A stretch of DNA of 64,000 bases from Ziziphus jujuba (GCF_031755915.1 NC_083381.1:322501-386500), one strand, 5' to 3'; positions 25,203-39,131 are shown, counted from the first letter of the stretch. Notes: a model not told the origin generated them from the sequence alone. Numbers and translations: made by a program.

Positions 25203-27058
25203 AAATAGATGGGATTTCATCTGTTCATTGATGGTTTGGTTTCATAGTGAAAAGATCAAGGTAATATAATCATTCAGATGGTGTTGTTTTGTGCTATATA
25301 AAGATAAGTAACCCATAATGACAAAAATTTGGGGGAAAAAAATGTTCGCTGTTTTATTCACAAAATAAGGAATCTTAACAAAGTTTCAAATAATTGTGGC
25401 TCCAGTAATCGCTATTAGATTAATGAAAGTTCCCACAACTTCCACATATTTTGACATATCTCTCTCTCTCTCTCTCTCCCCCCCTCTCCCTCTGTGTTAC
25501 CAAAATTCTGAAATACCTAATTGCTCTCCAATATATATAATGCAATAACGATTGCAAAGTAGAAAATAATCATGTTTGCCAAACCTGTGAGGCATCCATG
25601 ACGGCGAATCACACCCTGATGCACTGAAAATAAAATAAAAAGGAAAGCTTTTCCCAGCCTACATGCTTGCCACTGGCTTCAAGAAAAAGAGAAAAAGAGA
25701 AAACACCATTAGCTGTCACATGCATAATGTCACAGAAGTGAAAGAGAGCATAATTTTAATCCCTTTACCCATTCTTCAATATACACCATCATCTTCTTAG
25801 GAAAAAGTCATTGCAAATCAAAAATTGAATCAAATCAAAAATTGAGTGACTTAGAAGAAAAAGAGAATTTCGACCTTAACTGTCACACAACTAACGCACA
25901 AGGAAAAAGAAAATATTTTGAGGGGGCTTGTTTCATAAGAGAATTATATTAAGCATTTGTTACATAACATGCTTTATCTTAGGCAATTATCTTCTTCATT
26001 TTGTCGAAACATATATACTTTCAATCAAAACCAAGTTAAATAGAAATATTATGATCAATAGTTGCATCATTATACAGTTTATCTTATGTATTCGTTAGCC
26101 TTTATCACATTATTAAGAAATTTAGGGATAATTACTCCCACACCCCTTGAGGTTTTCCCTTTAAAAATGTCAATTTATGATACCCCCATAAGGGGCATAA
26201 ATGATAAAAAATGATACAAAACCAGGGGATGTGAAAATAAAAATAGAGAAGGTACATGAAGATTTTTCCCAAAAAAACATGGAGTCCAGTTAAATTTTAA
26301 GGTAGGTAAATGATACTAACCTAGAATTTTAAGAATATACTTTCCTCCACGGTTGAATTATATATCTCATATACAAATTATTTATTTAAAAAAGGAAAAA
26401 AAAAAAAAAAAAGGCACCTCACATTCAAGAATGTGCACACAAATTGCAACCCATTTACAATAGCTACAACCACTGCACTCGGGTAAGAAAAAGATAAACC
26501 TCCCAGATGTCTACACAAAATCATCAAGCTCTCTCACATTTGAATCAGATAGTATATAATTTGAAACACTAATCTTCTAAATTAACATAAGCATTTAAAC
26601 AATTACTACATATGACTTAAATTACAGAAACATTATTAGAGATCATAGAAATTCATTCAAATCATGTTTTACCGTTTAACTGGAATCTGTAATGCACACA
26701 TACATTTATTGGACGGAACAAAAAAATGTAAAAGGGACGAACATAAACCAACAAAACAAAACAGAAAGAGGAAAAAACCCATGGATGGAAAGCATTCCCA
26801 ATTCAGCTAAAATTGGAACTCATAACTCTTTTGTGTATTCCATACAGTTTTCCTATCTGTCTATACAGCTAAAAGGAGCATAAAGCATGAAATAATTACC
26901 TTGTGAAAGATATGAAGGGGATAGCGAAATGCAAACAGCAACAGCACTACAGCTTTAACTCTTCCATTTGCACTGAAATGATCAAAAACTTCATACTACT
27001 ACAACTCCTGAGTGCATAGACGATGCTTTCCGCATTATAGTACTCGGGAATGATAACT
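25203..27058. other. convergent intergenic region with both 3' UTRs
   Basis: The peroxidase ends on the plus strand at 25202 and the TBC gene ends on the minus strand at 27059, so this 1.86-kb gap holds the two 3' UTRs. It contains a (TC)n tract near 25460-25490 and a poly-A run near 26395-26412. No further gene was recognised. Confidence 0.6.
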
Positions 27059-27677
27059 TTAGACACCATCTGTGGTCCCATGGCTGTTTTTCTTGATAAC
27101 CTGGTTTAGACAGAATTTAAGCTTCATAAAAGACATCTTCATAAAACAAAGACTGGTCACAGCAAAAGTATAGATTAATTTCCATATTGTTTAGGTTATT
27201 AGGCATGGTTATCATTAAACTATTTCAGTAAAGTCAAATTACAAGAACATCCCTCATATTTTAGCCTTTTTGTATATATATACCATTGATTTTCGAATAA
27301 CAAATACACCCTGTTGGATGTAGATTTCGTTTTGGTTGTAACTACCCTTCCATCAATTAAACCTTGCAAACCAATGGGGGTGAAATTTTTTCTAACCAAC
27401 AAAAATACCTTATTTTTACAACAAAATAAATAAAATAAAATAGAGATATTCCACTTATATTGCAAAGGCAAATTTTCTAATTTGACTTGATGATTATTAT
27501 GTATCAAAACTAATTAAAATAAACCACATAAAAAATTACTTCAAATGACAAAGTCCACTAGCATGCTAAACTCAAAAATAACTAAGCTCAAGCTTTTAAA
27601 TAATATCTCTTTTCTTCTTTTGTTTCCTTTATTTGCTCAAGAGACAAGCACATAGCAGTTATTAAATTGTACAGCCA

Positions 27678-27728
<51 letters not shown>

Positions 27729-28669
27729 AAAGGAGATGGAACTTCAGAGAAGAATTGAGGGACACCACCATATGTCTGGTTCGCAAAATCTGAGGAAGAA
27801 AATGAGAATTGCTTGGAAGCTATGATGTTTTGCCCAAGGTACATCAGCAAAGAGGAGCATCTTAAGCACTATGGGATTTGACCAGGCTTGGTGGTACTGC
27901 AGGTTGGGGTCGTGGTGTAATCAGGAATGTGGGGTAAGGTGGTGACAACAAAATTGGCCATATGGGGAATTCTGGTCATTTTACATGTTAGGTTTCATGT
28001 CATTAGCCTCTGTTATGAATGGGCAGTCGCAACAATAAAATACAATCCACAAGGACTAGGATGAATCTTTAATTGCCTGAAAATCAATGGTATATATATG
28101 AAAAGTTAAATTACCAGGGGCGTTTGGGTAACTTACACTTTCAATTAAATGAGGTAAACTAGATGCTAACATGGAAAATTCCATGATCACGAGCATACCT
28201 AAACTGATTAATGAAAAGAATATATTTATTTTCTTAGAATTAATTTCTGGATTAAAAAACAATAATGTTAGCCACACTGACTAGAAACTTAAACAATGTT
28301 CTAACAGCATCTACTGCATCTGTATTTAAGATGCTTTATTCTTTATTTAAACGATAATGGCATTCACCATTTTAAAGACTGGTGCTAAAATTTCACATCA
28401 ACTTAACAAAAAAAATAAATTAAAATAAGTGCCAAATCAACTAGAGTACCATTGATCACTAATACTAAGTGAGAAACGAAAATTAAAGAAAACTTAACAA
28501 ACCTTGTAGAAGTATTTTTTCCGAAGCTTAATTGCAGTGCGGATGCATCTCCTTACCTTAAACTTCAACATATTATCATTGAAAATCTACAATGTATCGA
28601 ACATGTGTCAGACTATTTTAAGAAGTCCAATATTGCCTTTCCCCACTCCAAACACATGCCTGTGCACTT

Positions 28670-28719
<50 letters not shown>

Positions 28720-31700
28720 CCAACAAAAAAAAGAAAAAGGTCTTGAAAAGTTTATTTAGAGGTGCAAACCAACTAAGACAAACTGCAAAAACATAAACAT
28801 GTGACATCTCAAATGCGTCCGAAAGAATCCAGATATCCTTGGTGGTTCATGAAAGAAAACAAAAAGATAATAACTTGCAAGTGAACGAGCATAGAAATTA
28901 AGGAATTTTATGGAAGATAAGTGGTCCTCAGAGTTCTCATAACCATAGCAAGTATACACAATAAATTGCAACCTACCATTAGGCATGAGGCAAGGTCATT
29001 ATCTTTTATGCAAATACATTTATACCAAATTGAAAATTAGATATGATCCTTGAACATGATAAAAGAAGATCCCAACGTCTTCAAACAGGACTAAGATATT
29101 TGAGTCTAGACAAAGTTGTAATCAAAATCAAGGTAAGGCTGAGGTGGAATGATGGCCTTCTTAACATTTTCCTACCCTGAATTATGAGAAATAGCCTACA
29201 TTAGCCGTGTACATCCAGACATCTATGCGAAGGAAACATGCAGAACAAAATCTATTGCATTTATCAACCAAAATGATTGTCAAAACATACGAAATAAGAA
29301 TTAATTTCATCCAAGCAACCAGTTTCGCTCTGCTGACTAAATAATTTTACGAGGTTAGGTAAAAGTGCAAATGAAAATCAGAAAAGAAACAAAAAACAAA
29401 AACAAAATGAAATGCAAGCAACAAATTAAGCTTGATTACTATCCATGCATGAATATGAAAACATAATGCACTTGCCTTTATCATATCATCTATTGAATGT
29501 GTCTCTCGAATGATTTTATGACGATTCATGATAAGAACTGCTGCCACACAAAAGACAGGTAATTCATCAACCCCTTTCTTAGTTGATGACACTGCAGCAC
29601 AGTTTTGCATCTGATCATTCCTTGACCAAAAACTGCGGGTCAACCCACAAAAGTGATGGCTTGATGCTGATTTCATTCCAACATTGTCAGATATGGAGCG
29701 ATCTAAATTTCCATGAATTTGTTGTAGGCCACCCTTTATTTCACCACTACCACTATCTGCACTTTCATCCCTCATTCCAGCTCCAGAATCACTCGGAAGT
29801 TGTACCATCAAAGCTTCAAGACAATTCTCCTCCAAATCATAGGCTAAGGATTCATTAAAATCAGCAGCCCACATCATCTGAAATGAAACTACAAGTACTG
29901 TAAAAACTGATAAATAAATATCATATCCAACAATTTTGGATATGTTTAGAAACATAATATTCAATATAATTATGAATATTATTGTAAATTTGTAACTTCC
30001 AATTAAGCCTCATCCCAAAGTGCTAGTTGAAGGTATTTTAGTTCCCAGCTGGTTTATGTACTGGGTGTAGTCCTAGTCCATATACTACTTGAGACTCTGA
30101 AAATGCGCTTAAGATGCAACCAGAGGCATTTGAAGGATTTGAGTACAGAAAATGTAGCATCATATCAAGACCATTTATTATGTAATTCTCTAATGCAAAT
30201 GGTTTTTCTGGTCCATATAGCAGTCCATACATGGACTTCTATCAAATTCAGAGTACGAAAATAACTGAAGAATACATACCTCCCACATACAAAGAGCCTC
30301 GCTAAATGATAACTCCCTGCGGAAGAGTACTAACAACATTCGAAAGGCAAAATGCAGGCTCTCGGCACCTATGCGGGACAAATGAGCAAACATTTCCCTG
30401 TCTGTCAGTTCCAAGATATTCCACAATGCTTGCAACTGCTTCATCACTCCAGTTAGTCCTTCCATTTGAAAATTTTCACGCTGGAAAATTTGAAAAGCAA
30501 ATATCACAGAAAGAATATAATACATAGAAAAGGATACTTTTCAAGTTTAGACATACCATTCTTCTAAGAAGCATCTCAAAGCACCAGAATGCATCAGCAT
30601 CATCCTCAAAGAGAACAACAAAAGGAGACAACAAGTCACTCATACCTAATTACATATTCAATCCAAGAAGTATCATAAGGTTGCAGCTTAATTTTTTTCA
30701 AAAAAATTGTTAAGTATTACTGGTCATGTGCCTGGAAAAAGATTCAGATTGAAACTTACTAAAAGGGGGAAAAGAAAAAGGCACAACCTTGACAGTAACC
30801 AGTTGCCGGATCAACCCATGCATAAACAGCAAGAATATCTGACATCCTTGCCAAATTTCTTGTGTCCTCATAGAATTCAAGATGACTATCCGTTCTCACC
30901 ACATCCACAACTGAGAATAACAAGAATGGTTTAAGATGAAAATCCAACAATGAAACCAATAGAAGTATATCACCTTTTACAAAAGTTGGAAAAAGACAAT
31001 CCTGGAAAAGTTGAATTACCTATTTGGTGGAGAGTCCAACGCCATTCAGCTACTCTGTTTTCACTCGCAACCGCTCTTTGAGGTGAGGATCTGTCTAGAA
31101 TTTCTTTTCCTGGTACATCTGATATTCTCAATCGGTTTACTAATTCTGTTCTGCTATCCAAATTATTGGATTGCAATATTGGTTCATGTACATCAGTATG
31201 AACTGTTTCAATTTCAGAGTTGACGGGATCTGAGACTTGATTAGATTGTGAGCGAATTGATTCCATAACTAAATCTACATTATTATTGATTCGAAAACTA
31301 TGCACTTTGTCATCTTTAAATCTCAAGTTTTGTTGAGTAGAAAGCTTATCACTATGCAAGTCACCTTCACTGTTATCTTCTTCACTCTTTCGAAACAAAT
31401 CAGTGACAGGTAAAGAAGGAAAATCAAAAAAACTTTCAGTTACACATTGTGACCCATCTGCTTCTCTCTCCAGATTAATGGTACTGACAGTGTGTGAACT
31501 AGAAGTAGGTACAAAACAAGGAGAATCGTATGCTGCACTGTCCGTGCATCCCCTTGCACTGATAAGGTCGGCTGAATCACTAGAACTTTCACTTTTGTGT
31601 GCATATGAAGTATCTGTACAATCATTTCCCCTATCACAATTATTCTCTACTCTGTTAGTATTATAAACAGAAGCTTGTCTACTTTCCAACTGAGATTCCC

Positions 31701-34700
31701 ATTTTCCATTATTTTTTGATGATGCTCTCATATCCATAATTCTAGAACCCACAACGTAAGCAAGTGAACCAGTTCCAATGCTTGAATGCATCATCTGACA
31801 ATGCTTAACCAGGTTCTCATATCGTTCCCTGCATTATAAGTGTAAAATTACTGTTTAAATATCACAACTCATAAACTTTATTTTCACTACACTTTTATAA
31901 ATATTTGTATTTTCAACAACTGAATAACCACAAGCGAATAACAATTCAAACTTAAAAAAAATTTAAAAAAATTAAAAAAAAAAAAAGTAGCCAGAAAAAA
32001 AACTAACGTGTCATGAAAATAAACCATGACTTGCCTTCAGGAAGCATTACTATCTTTTTCTACAGCCATGGTGTATCATTTCCCTAAAATGGAGCTTGAG
32101 AACAATTACTAGCCTTTTTCCACTTTCTCTCATTTCTCTATGACAGAGCTCTTTTATAGAAACCATAACTATACAGACTTATAGGTAGTCTAATAACACC
32201 GAAAACCATGGCTAGGAACCAAACCATTATAATACAGGACCTCAATTTACAATGACTGAAAAACTATGGTGTACAGTCACCAACATACTAAATATGACAA
32301 TCTTACCAGTTAAATCATTTTCATATTACGATATTAATTAAAAAATTTAGTAGTTTCCTTTTCAGGAAAGAAAGAGTACAACTATCAATTAAAGGTATCA
32401 CCTTGTAAAGATTCCACATCAGTGGTAATATGTGATGTTCTTAGAATGGACCCCACCATACAAATGAAAAACAAAAAAAAAATGGAAAAAAAAAAAAAGC
32501 AGTTGTGCAAACCAGATACAGTTAATTTTGCCACAAAGAAAACCCTGCAAAATTGCAATTTGACATAAAAAGCATGAATATAATAGAAAAAATGAAAAAG
32601 AAAAAACAACAGCAAGCTGAACAGTACAAATAGTATGGGATTTGGGGTGTCCATATTGTCTACACGCATTACACGCTTAAAAAGGTACGCATAGACAAGA
32701 AAGTATTTCCAAGTTAGAGAATATCATGAGAATATAATAGAAATGCATGAAATGAATAGACCTTCGGGCTGTCCTTAATTGCTTTCTATACTCTGAAGTG
32801 CTTCCAAGAGCATAACAACCAAGGAGAAATTCCCAGACTTCTGCCCTGATAGATGGATCAATGCCCTATCATGAAGTAAATAGAAGATATTATAATCACA
32901 AGTAAGAAACCCTCAATTGAATGCGCAATTTAGCAAAAAAATGAATCGGAAAGCAATAATCTTCCTGAGAGATCAGATACAAGTATTTTTTTCTTTGCTA
33001 AAGGTAATATCTATAAAATTTTATTTTCTTCTTTTCCTTTGTTATTCCCAGGAATAGAGCCAGAATTTCATTTAAATGGGCAATTGTAGAGATGCATAAG
33101 ATTTATATAAATCAAATTTTGTAATACAGCATACTTATTTAACGAAAGATAATGTTTCTAGATATATGTTAAAACATATATAGATTCTCTAGACTACAAA
33201 ATGTTCAAGGCATTAAGTAAACCATGCCTATTATGATTCCACCCAAAAAGATTAATAAATGATATTATCCATCTCTATATTAGTATTTCATGGCATTAGT
33301 AAAATTAGTAGAATTATTACTCTTCTTGTATATAAATAAATTTATTACTTAACATAAATGTTTTACATCACATAACTTAGAGTAAATGTTTTATATTTTC
33401 ACATTAATATAAAGTATCTAATTTACTAACAATTATAAAATACTTTTCCACAAATTAGTCAGAAAATCCAGAAAAAATGTATGATAGAAAAATGAAAGTT
33501 GTGACGAATCCAAACATTAAAAGGTTGAGTCCCTTCAACCTAATAAGTGGTTTCATCCGTACTAAAGCAATAAACAAAATTAAAGTGAATAAACTGATTA
33601 TCAATATTGTTACTCACATTATTTCTTTCAATGCCCATCTAAGTTTTTTTCCTTTAAATTTTTTAATATCAAATAAATTTAATAATTATATCCTTTTTCT
33701 TTTTTTATTTTTCAGATAAATCATACTACTTTTAAGTATGTTGTTTATATGACAATAAAAATTTTGACTGCAGAAATATGGTTTCTACATTCTAAATCAT
33801 TTAATTTAAAAAGTGGAAAATAAAACATATTAGGTATACACCAAATTAAATATAAAATTTAAGATCTAACAAATTATATTTACAATTTGGAATAAGCACT
33901 TTCAAAATATAAATATAATCAAATTATAGAAAACCTAATGTAGAGAACACTTTTTTTTTACTCCTTAAAACCAAATCTGTTGGGTGAAGATAATAAAAAT
34001 CTAGAAAAAGTACAAAAACCTGAGATCTTAAAAGAACATTTTGAAACTAGCATCAAGGCAGTTGCCCCCACTGCCCTCATTCTAACTCAACCATCGGTTA
34101 TTCCCTTAATGGGTCATTAGCACTCCGACGAATAAAATAGCATTATTCAAGTTAAACCTTCTTCAATAACAATATATCTGCGCCTAAGGTGACATGATTT
34201 CTCAGTTCATTAACAGTCTCTTCACAAAATCATACCCTAGCAGTAAATATATATGCCTAATTTTTTTCTACTGGATAATGTCCCCAAAGTAAGGTGGGTG
34301 ACACATACCACCAACTTTGATGGGATGTTCAAATTCTTATTTTACATCCCACCAACACTTGGATGAGTTTGTCGCTAACATAAGCTGGCTGACGAAGCCC
34401 AGTAGAAAACTCCTGTATATAAGCCAGAATTAAACAATCCAATTCTCAGCCTTTAGAATCTCCCAATTAGTCAAATGATAGTTCAGGCAAGAACAACTCT
34501 CAACAATCAAAAATCTAACTAATGCAGTAACTAGATGCAAGATTTTTAAACAAATTTAAAACAGTATCCGTGCTTCATATGGGTAGGTGGAAATTATACA
34601 GACACCTTTAGTAGATAAAGCAACCATAGAAATTCGGATGGCAATGGATATTGGATTTAATATTTCAGTCGTCCAAATTTACAAAACTATCTATCTATTA

Positions 34701-35425
34701 TGTCAGTAGGGATATTGGTGTTGGTATTAATACCATCTAGGTAAATATTGATCAAAACAAAACAATAACAATGGAGATGCAATGGCTAGTTTTTAAAACT
34801 ATCTTTTACCAAACTTTCTTATATCTCCACTCAGATTTGAGGGTAAATTCATAAACATCAACAAATTTCTTCATCTTCTAACCAATTTCCACCTATAAGT
34901 ATTTCCATTACATAACGGTACCCTCAGGTCATTGATATGAATACATTAATAAAGACATCAACGTTTTCTCATCATTGGGATAGTTGGTTGTCATGACTAG
35001 TAAAACTCTTAATATGAAAGAAATATCAATATTTTTCATTGTTGACATAGGTCATCATTATCAATAAACTTAAAAATTATGATAGCTCTAGTCGCTTAAA
35101 ATAATAAATTGTTAAAAGTTTCTTTTTTTGAAAAAAAATAAAAGGTAAGATTAGAAAATTTAAAAAGAGAACTACAAAGATAGAAAATAACTACATAAAA
35201 GGCACAATTTTTTGTTTTTTTTCAGTGAATAAAACATACCCCCAGAACTATTAACTTAAGTGCCTTCTGAAAACCAAAAATCTTTCCATCACTGTCAAAT
35301 GTTGCCTGCCACTTCTCTGGCTTAAGCATTTTGTGTACCTGCATGACAGGAGTAGGGACAAAATAAAGTTCGTTAGCAAAAAGGTTTGTTAGCTCCATTT
35401 AAGAATAAGATGAAGACTCGAAGAA

Positions 35426-35469
<44 letters not shown>

Positions 35470-35509
35470 CATATAACATTAACACCTTTCTTCATAACTA
35501 AATTAAACA

Positions 35510-35546
<37 letters not shown>

Positions 35547-37446
35547 TATAACATAAACACCTTTCTTCATAACTAAATTAAACTTGAATATTTTCACATT
35601 AAAAACAATTCAGCGAAAAGAAATTCAAAATTGCTGCTTCATGACTCCATAAATATTTGAAAGATTACAAGAACTTTCCTCCTATTTGTTGACATATGAT
35701 AAAATAAATATTCTGATGAGGGTAGCTTAAGTAATCTATCTTGAGTGTTAACTAATAATTCTTAATGATACAGTTTGGTTTTTCCTCTCTTTATCTCACT
35801 TCTTTAACATGGTATCAAAGCTAGGGCTCATTTCCTAGATGTGTCACAGCCTCCACAACCACATGAAGCCCTCTGCCAAACACAACAGCATCAAGCCCTT
35901 AGCATAAGTAAAACATCTCTGGCTACGCAAAATCCTTGATCATTAAACTAAACTGGAACTAGCAGTTTCCATCAAACATAATGTGGTTCAAAGTTGGAGA
36001 TATATGTGCAGTCCCTTTGACGTTTTAATATAGATCCTGTGTATAAAATATGATAACCATTATACTAGAGACTTTTGTACTAACAGTATGAAGTTTCTAT
36101 AAAGTTGGATTATGTATTTTAAGTCACCTAATTTTTCTGTCAGCGTTATATAATTACAATCACACAAAGATTATAATTATAATCAAACAAATGTTAAAAC
36201 ATTAGACAATAGGAATCTATAAAAGAAGTAAAATGTAAAGGCAGTGGCTGCATGTAAGTTAACTAGGCTTTGTTCATAATTTTTGAAGCAAGAACCTAAA
36301 AGGAGTATTATTCACACTACCTTTTTTTTTTTTTTTGGTATAAAGAAGCCTTACAAACAAAGTAGTGGAAAGAGTGAGAGAGTGAGAGGGAGAGGGAGAA
36401 AGAGAGAAAGAGTCAAGAGTCAGACAACAAAAATCCCATGAAAGACCCAATTAAGCTCCATACACTTGGGGTTATGTGGCTTGGATTTTCATACCAACAA
36501 CAACACAAATAGAGACTAAGCAAACATTGCACACTGCCACACACTCTCACAATTTCAAGTTAATTTTATTAAGCTAAGAAAACTCAACCTTTTCATAACC
36601 TATCCAACAAAGTTTCTTCAAGAAGTTTGTGCATTATTTAGGTCACTCACAGTATTTCATTTTTTCCCATTTGCTAGTTGACAAACTTCCACATACCTTG
36701 ATTTTCAAGTTCCCTGTTTTCCCTCGTTGGTCAAAAACATTTGATAATATAGACAAAATACATCTGATTTTAATATATCATGATCGTTGCATTTCTCATA
36801 TTATTAACGAGAATAGAGTATGTCATCAGTATATGAAAATTAAAAAAAAAAAAATCTTCAATTCCAATGTTTGATGCTCTTTCAAAATAGAACGTATTCA
36901 TTATCCATTGATTCAATCTCTTCAGTTAGATTTTCCACTGCTTGCTAATCTCACCAAAAAAAAAAAAAAAGAAAAAAAAAGAAAAAGAAACAATTTTTTT
37001 TTTATTCTTGCAAAAAAAAAAAAAAAAAATTAATTCACATAATTATACGTACATCATTTAGATTAACATTCTTACAGTTCAGATATGTGTGCCTGCATGC
37101 ATCCCTAAAATGATATGTGTATGTGTGCTTTTGTACAAAATAGTAAATAGTTAGGCGCACCAATTCAAACAATTTAGGTCAAATGCACCTAAAAATTGAA
37201 GATAAAATAAAAAAAATAATAATAATTTGAAGAAAACCTCCACAAGAAAAATCAAATAGAGGAGCTAATACAGTGAATGAGAATCTTACAGCTATTCACA
37301 ACCTTTATAGGCGATTGCGAAAGGCACGGCTCGCCAATGTCGCGGACAATAGAACCCACCCTCTGGAGATTCACGGCAGCCCCAGTTTTCCCACAAATCC
37401 ATAGCTTGTCTTCTCCACCTCCACAAGTCATATCATAGCCCACCAT
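27059..37446 (-). CDS. Rab-GAP/TBC domain protein, Gyp7/TBC1D15-like plant subfamily
   Basis: Ten coding exons in transcript order: 37446-37300, 35338-35240, 32865-32762, 31828-31020, 30910-30788, 30645-30557, 30480-30280, 29877-29476, 28586-28503, 27100-27059. They sum to exactly 700 codons (699 aa) with all phases matching. TBC proteins speed GTP hydrolysis by Rab GTPases in vesicle traffic. The N-terminal half has KWQATFDSDGKI and GGIDPSIRAEVWEFLLGCYA (about residues 57-105). A Ser/Asp-rich insert of some 230 residues follows, then the catalytic half with the arginine finger in IVVDVVR (R392) and glutamine finger in GYCQG (Q427); both residues are present, so GAP activity is expected. The C-terminus is basic (KVRRCIRTAIKLRKKYFYK). 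The Arabidopsis relatives I recall are At3g59570 and At2g43490. All introns are GT-AG except intron 8, whose donor is AAG|GCAAGT; its exon 9 continuation IFNDNML is family-typical. The frame reads upstream to a GTG, but the ATG at 37446 is the first ATG. The last exon codes only 13 residues. Confidence 0.92.
27682..27725. repeat. (GA)n microsatellite in TBC intron 9
   Basis: About 22 uninterrupted GA units. The minus-strand open frame across it reads as Ser-Leu repeats and is not coding. Confidence 0.95.
28671..28719. repeat. (CA)n microsatellite in TBC intron 8-9 region
   Basis: About 24 CA units just upstream (in minus-strand terms) of exon 9. Three overlapping open frames here are readings of the repeat. 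Confidence 0.95.
35429..35582. repeat. duplicated (AC)n-plus-unique block in TBC intron 1
   Basis: Two copies of (AC)n followed by ATATACATATAACAT(T/A)AACACC and TTTCTTCATAACTAAATTAA stand in tandem, about 75-80 bp apart. The unique part is nearly identical between copies. Confidence 0.9.
35687..35821 (+). mobile_element. short LTR with primer-binding site (TRIM or Copia relic)
   Basis: A 123-bp unit begins TGTTGACATATG (35687) and ends TTTAACA (35809). It is followed immediately by TGGTATCAAAGC (35810-35821), the initiator-tRNA-Met primer-binding site used by plant LTR elements with one substitution (usual TGGTATCAGAGC). LTRs this short are typical of TRIM elements or small Copia elements. 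No second LTR or polypurine tract was found within the next kilobase, so only the 5' part survives. It lies in intron 1 of the TBC gene, antisense to it. Confidence 0.6.
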
Positions 37447-37869
37447 TACCCCCCTCTCTTCTCGTCCTCCTTTTCTCCTCACCCTCTACTATTACCATGA
37501 CCGGGTCAAAAATTCCAATCCCGCAATCCCAATTACCTACCAAAACTATCAAATATCAAAAACCATATATTTCAGGCAAATTATTATTTGTTTAATTCAA
37601 TTTGCAAAAGAATAAGAATTTGATCTCGCACACATGAATAATTATTTCTTAAAAAAATATTAATAAAACGAAGAAAAAAATGCGAAATGATCACAGTTGA
37701 AGAAAAAAAAGGAAAATTTACAAAGAATTGAATTTTCAATTTGTATCGGAGTCGGAGAAGTGATCGATGATCGAAAGGTGATCGGATCGTTGATAGAACC
37801 AATGTGTAATCTTAATATATAAGAAAGATATAGAGAGATAGAGAGAAAGAAAGATGAAAAGAAGCTTAC

Positions 37870-37985
37870 CTAGAGGAAGAGAGAGAGCAGAGATCTCTGG
37901 GATTGTAGAGAGAGAGAGAATGAGAATGAGAATGTGAGAGAGAGGGGAAGAGAGGAGCTTCTTCGCTCCGTCGCCGTTTACTCAA
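37870..37985 (-). other. 5' UTR exon of the TBC gene
   Basis: On the minus strand a CT-rich leader ends CTCTAG and is followed by a strong donor GTAAGC (GT at 37869-37868). The ATG exon begins about 400 bp downstream. Candidate acceptors are ATTTGATAG (AG at 37547-37546) or TTTTGGTAG (AG at 37538-37537). A leader intron in this position is common in housekeeping plant genes. The transcription start and exact acceptor are not determined; no clear TATA box is seen, but pyrimidine-rich patches are. Confidence 0.55.
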
Positions 37986-39131
37986 CAAAGTCGCATGACT
38001 CTAACACGACGAACCGTTTTTTCTTTTCCCCAACTTTTTTTCAATTTAAAAAAAAAAAGTAAATAAAAATTAGAAAGCAAAATTACAAAATAGTGTCGTG
38101 TTATATCGAAATTGCACTTCCTAATTTTATCGGAAAAAAAAAATCAAAAATGAAAATATTTTACTACTGATCATCAAAAAGAGTTACAATATATGGGAAA
38201 AAAAAAAAAAAGGAACAAAATTCATTACTAAATCTTGAACATAAAACCTGATTATTATATTTAATAGTTATTGCATATTATTGTAAAAAGGCATCAATAA
38301 AATACTTTTGGATTATCTATATTAAATAATTAGGGTAAGTAAATTTTCTTTTCATTTTTTAACCAAGGACAATTACGCAATACTTGAACCTTCTATTTTA
38401 TTCTCATTTTCAAAATAAACCCTGAAACTTCAGTTTTCATTTTTTTTTTTTCCTTTTTTTGCCCTTTATCAATTGAAACCTAATTTAAGGGTTGATATGA
38501 TCATTGGCCAACCAAGGTTTTTCTAACCTTTGGGGCAAACAGATACATATAATTGGAAATGTACATAAGTTATCTTTTCAAAGAATTTTACAGTTCATGA
38601 TTATGAGTTTTCTTGAAAAACTTATAACAATTCCAGTACAAAGGCTCAATCCATGAAATACATATAATTTTTTTAAGATCAATTAAAAGGTGCTCAAATC
38701 TTGTATTACTTCTTTTTTAGAGGTTGGGAGGTAACTATCTCATTCATAGTGAAGTATCTATTGAGATCGTAAAGTACTAGAAAATGGTGCAATTTGGCAT
38801 GCAGTTGATGGGGAATCAATTCAAATATACAAGGATGCATGATTACTAGGCATGGAGTTTTCTCAATGTTTGTATCATCAAATTTTAGCAGAAAATGCTT
38901 GTGTTGCTGATCTATTGTCTGCTTTCGATGAATAGAACTTGTCTTTTGTAAGGTTTGTCTTTTATGTTAAGGAAACTAATATTCTTGAGAACATTCCGAT
39001 GAGGGGAAAAGGTTGTGCGGATTGGTTTACTTGGAAGTATGATGCTATGGGTGTGTATAGATCAGACTAATCAAAGCATAAACACTAATCACCACAAGTT
39101 CAACTATAAGCACACTCTAACCAGCAACAAA
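37986..39131. other. intergenic DNA between the TBC gene and the Harbinger element
   Basis: AT-rich and without a supported gene. It must contain the TBC promoter on its left side. No conserved promoter element was recognised. Confidence 0.5.

Noticed and set aside
27662..27850. Possible last exon of the TBC gene with acceptor CATCATAG
   Set aside because: The exon at 27100-27059 keeps the phase and continues with the expected short VIKK text, then stops; the alternative runs into GA-repeat sequence.
28537..28807. Three open frames over the CA repeat
   Set aside because: Amino-acid repeats such as Thr-His arise directly from the microsatellite.
29583..29858. Plus-strand open frame in TBC exon 8
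   Set aside because: It is the antisense shadow of a supported coding exon.
31403..31666. Plus-strand open frame in TBC exon 4
   Set aside because: Antisense shadow of the Ser-rich insert; no motif of its own.
37447..37482. N-terminal extension of the TBC protein from a GTG codon
   Set aside because: No ATG in the extension; the first ATG in frame is at 37446 and the family starts close to there.
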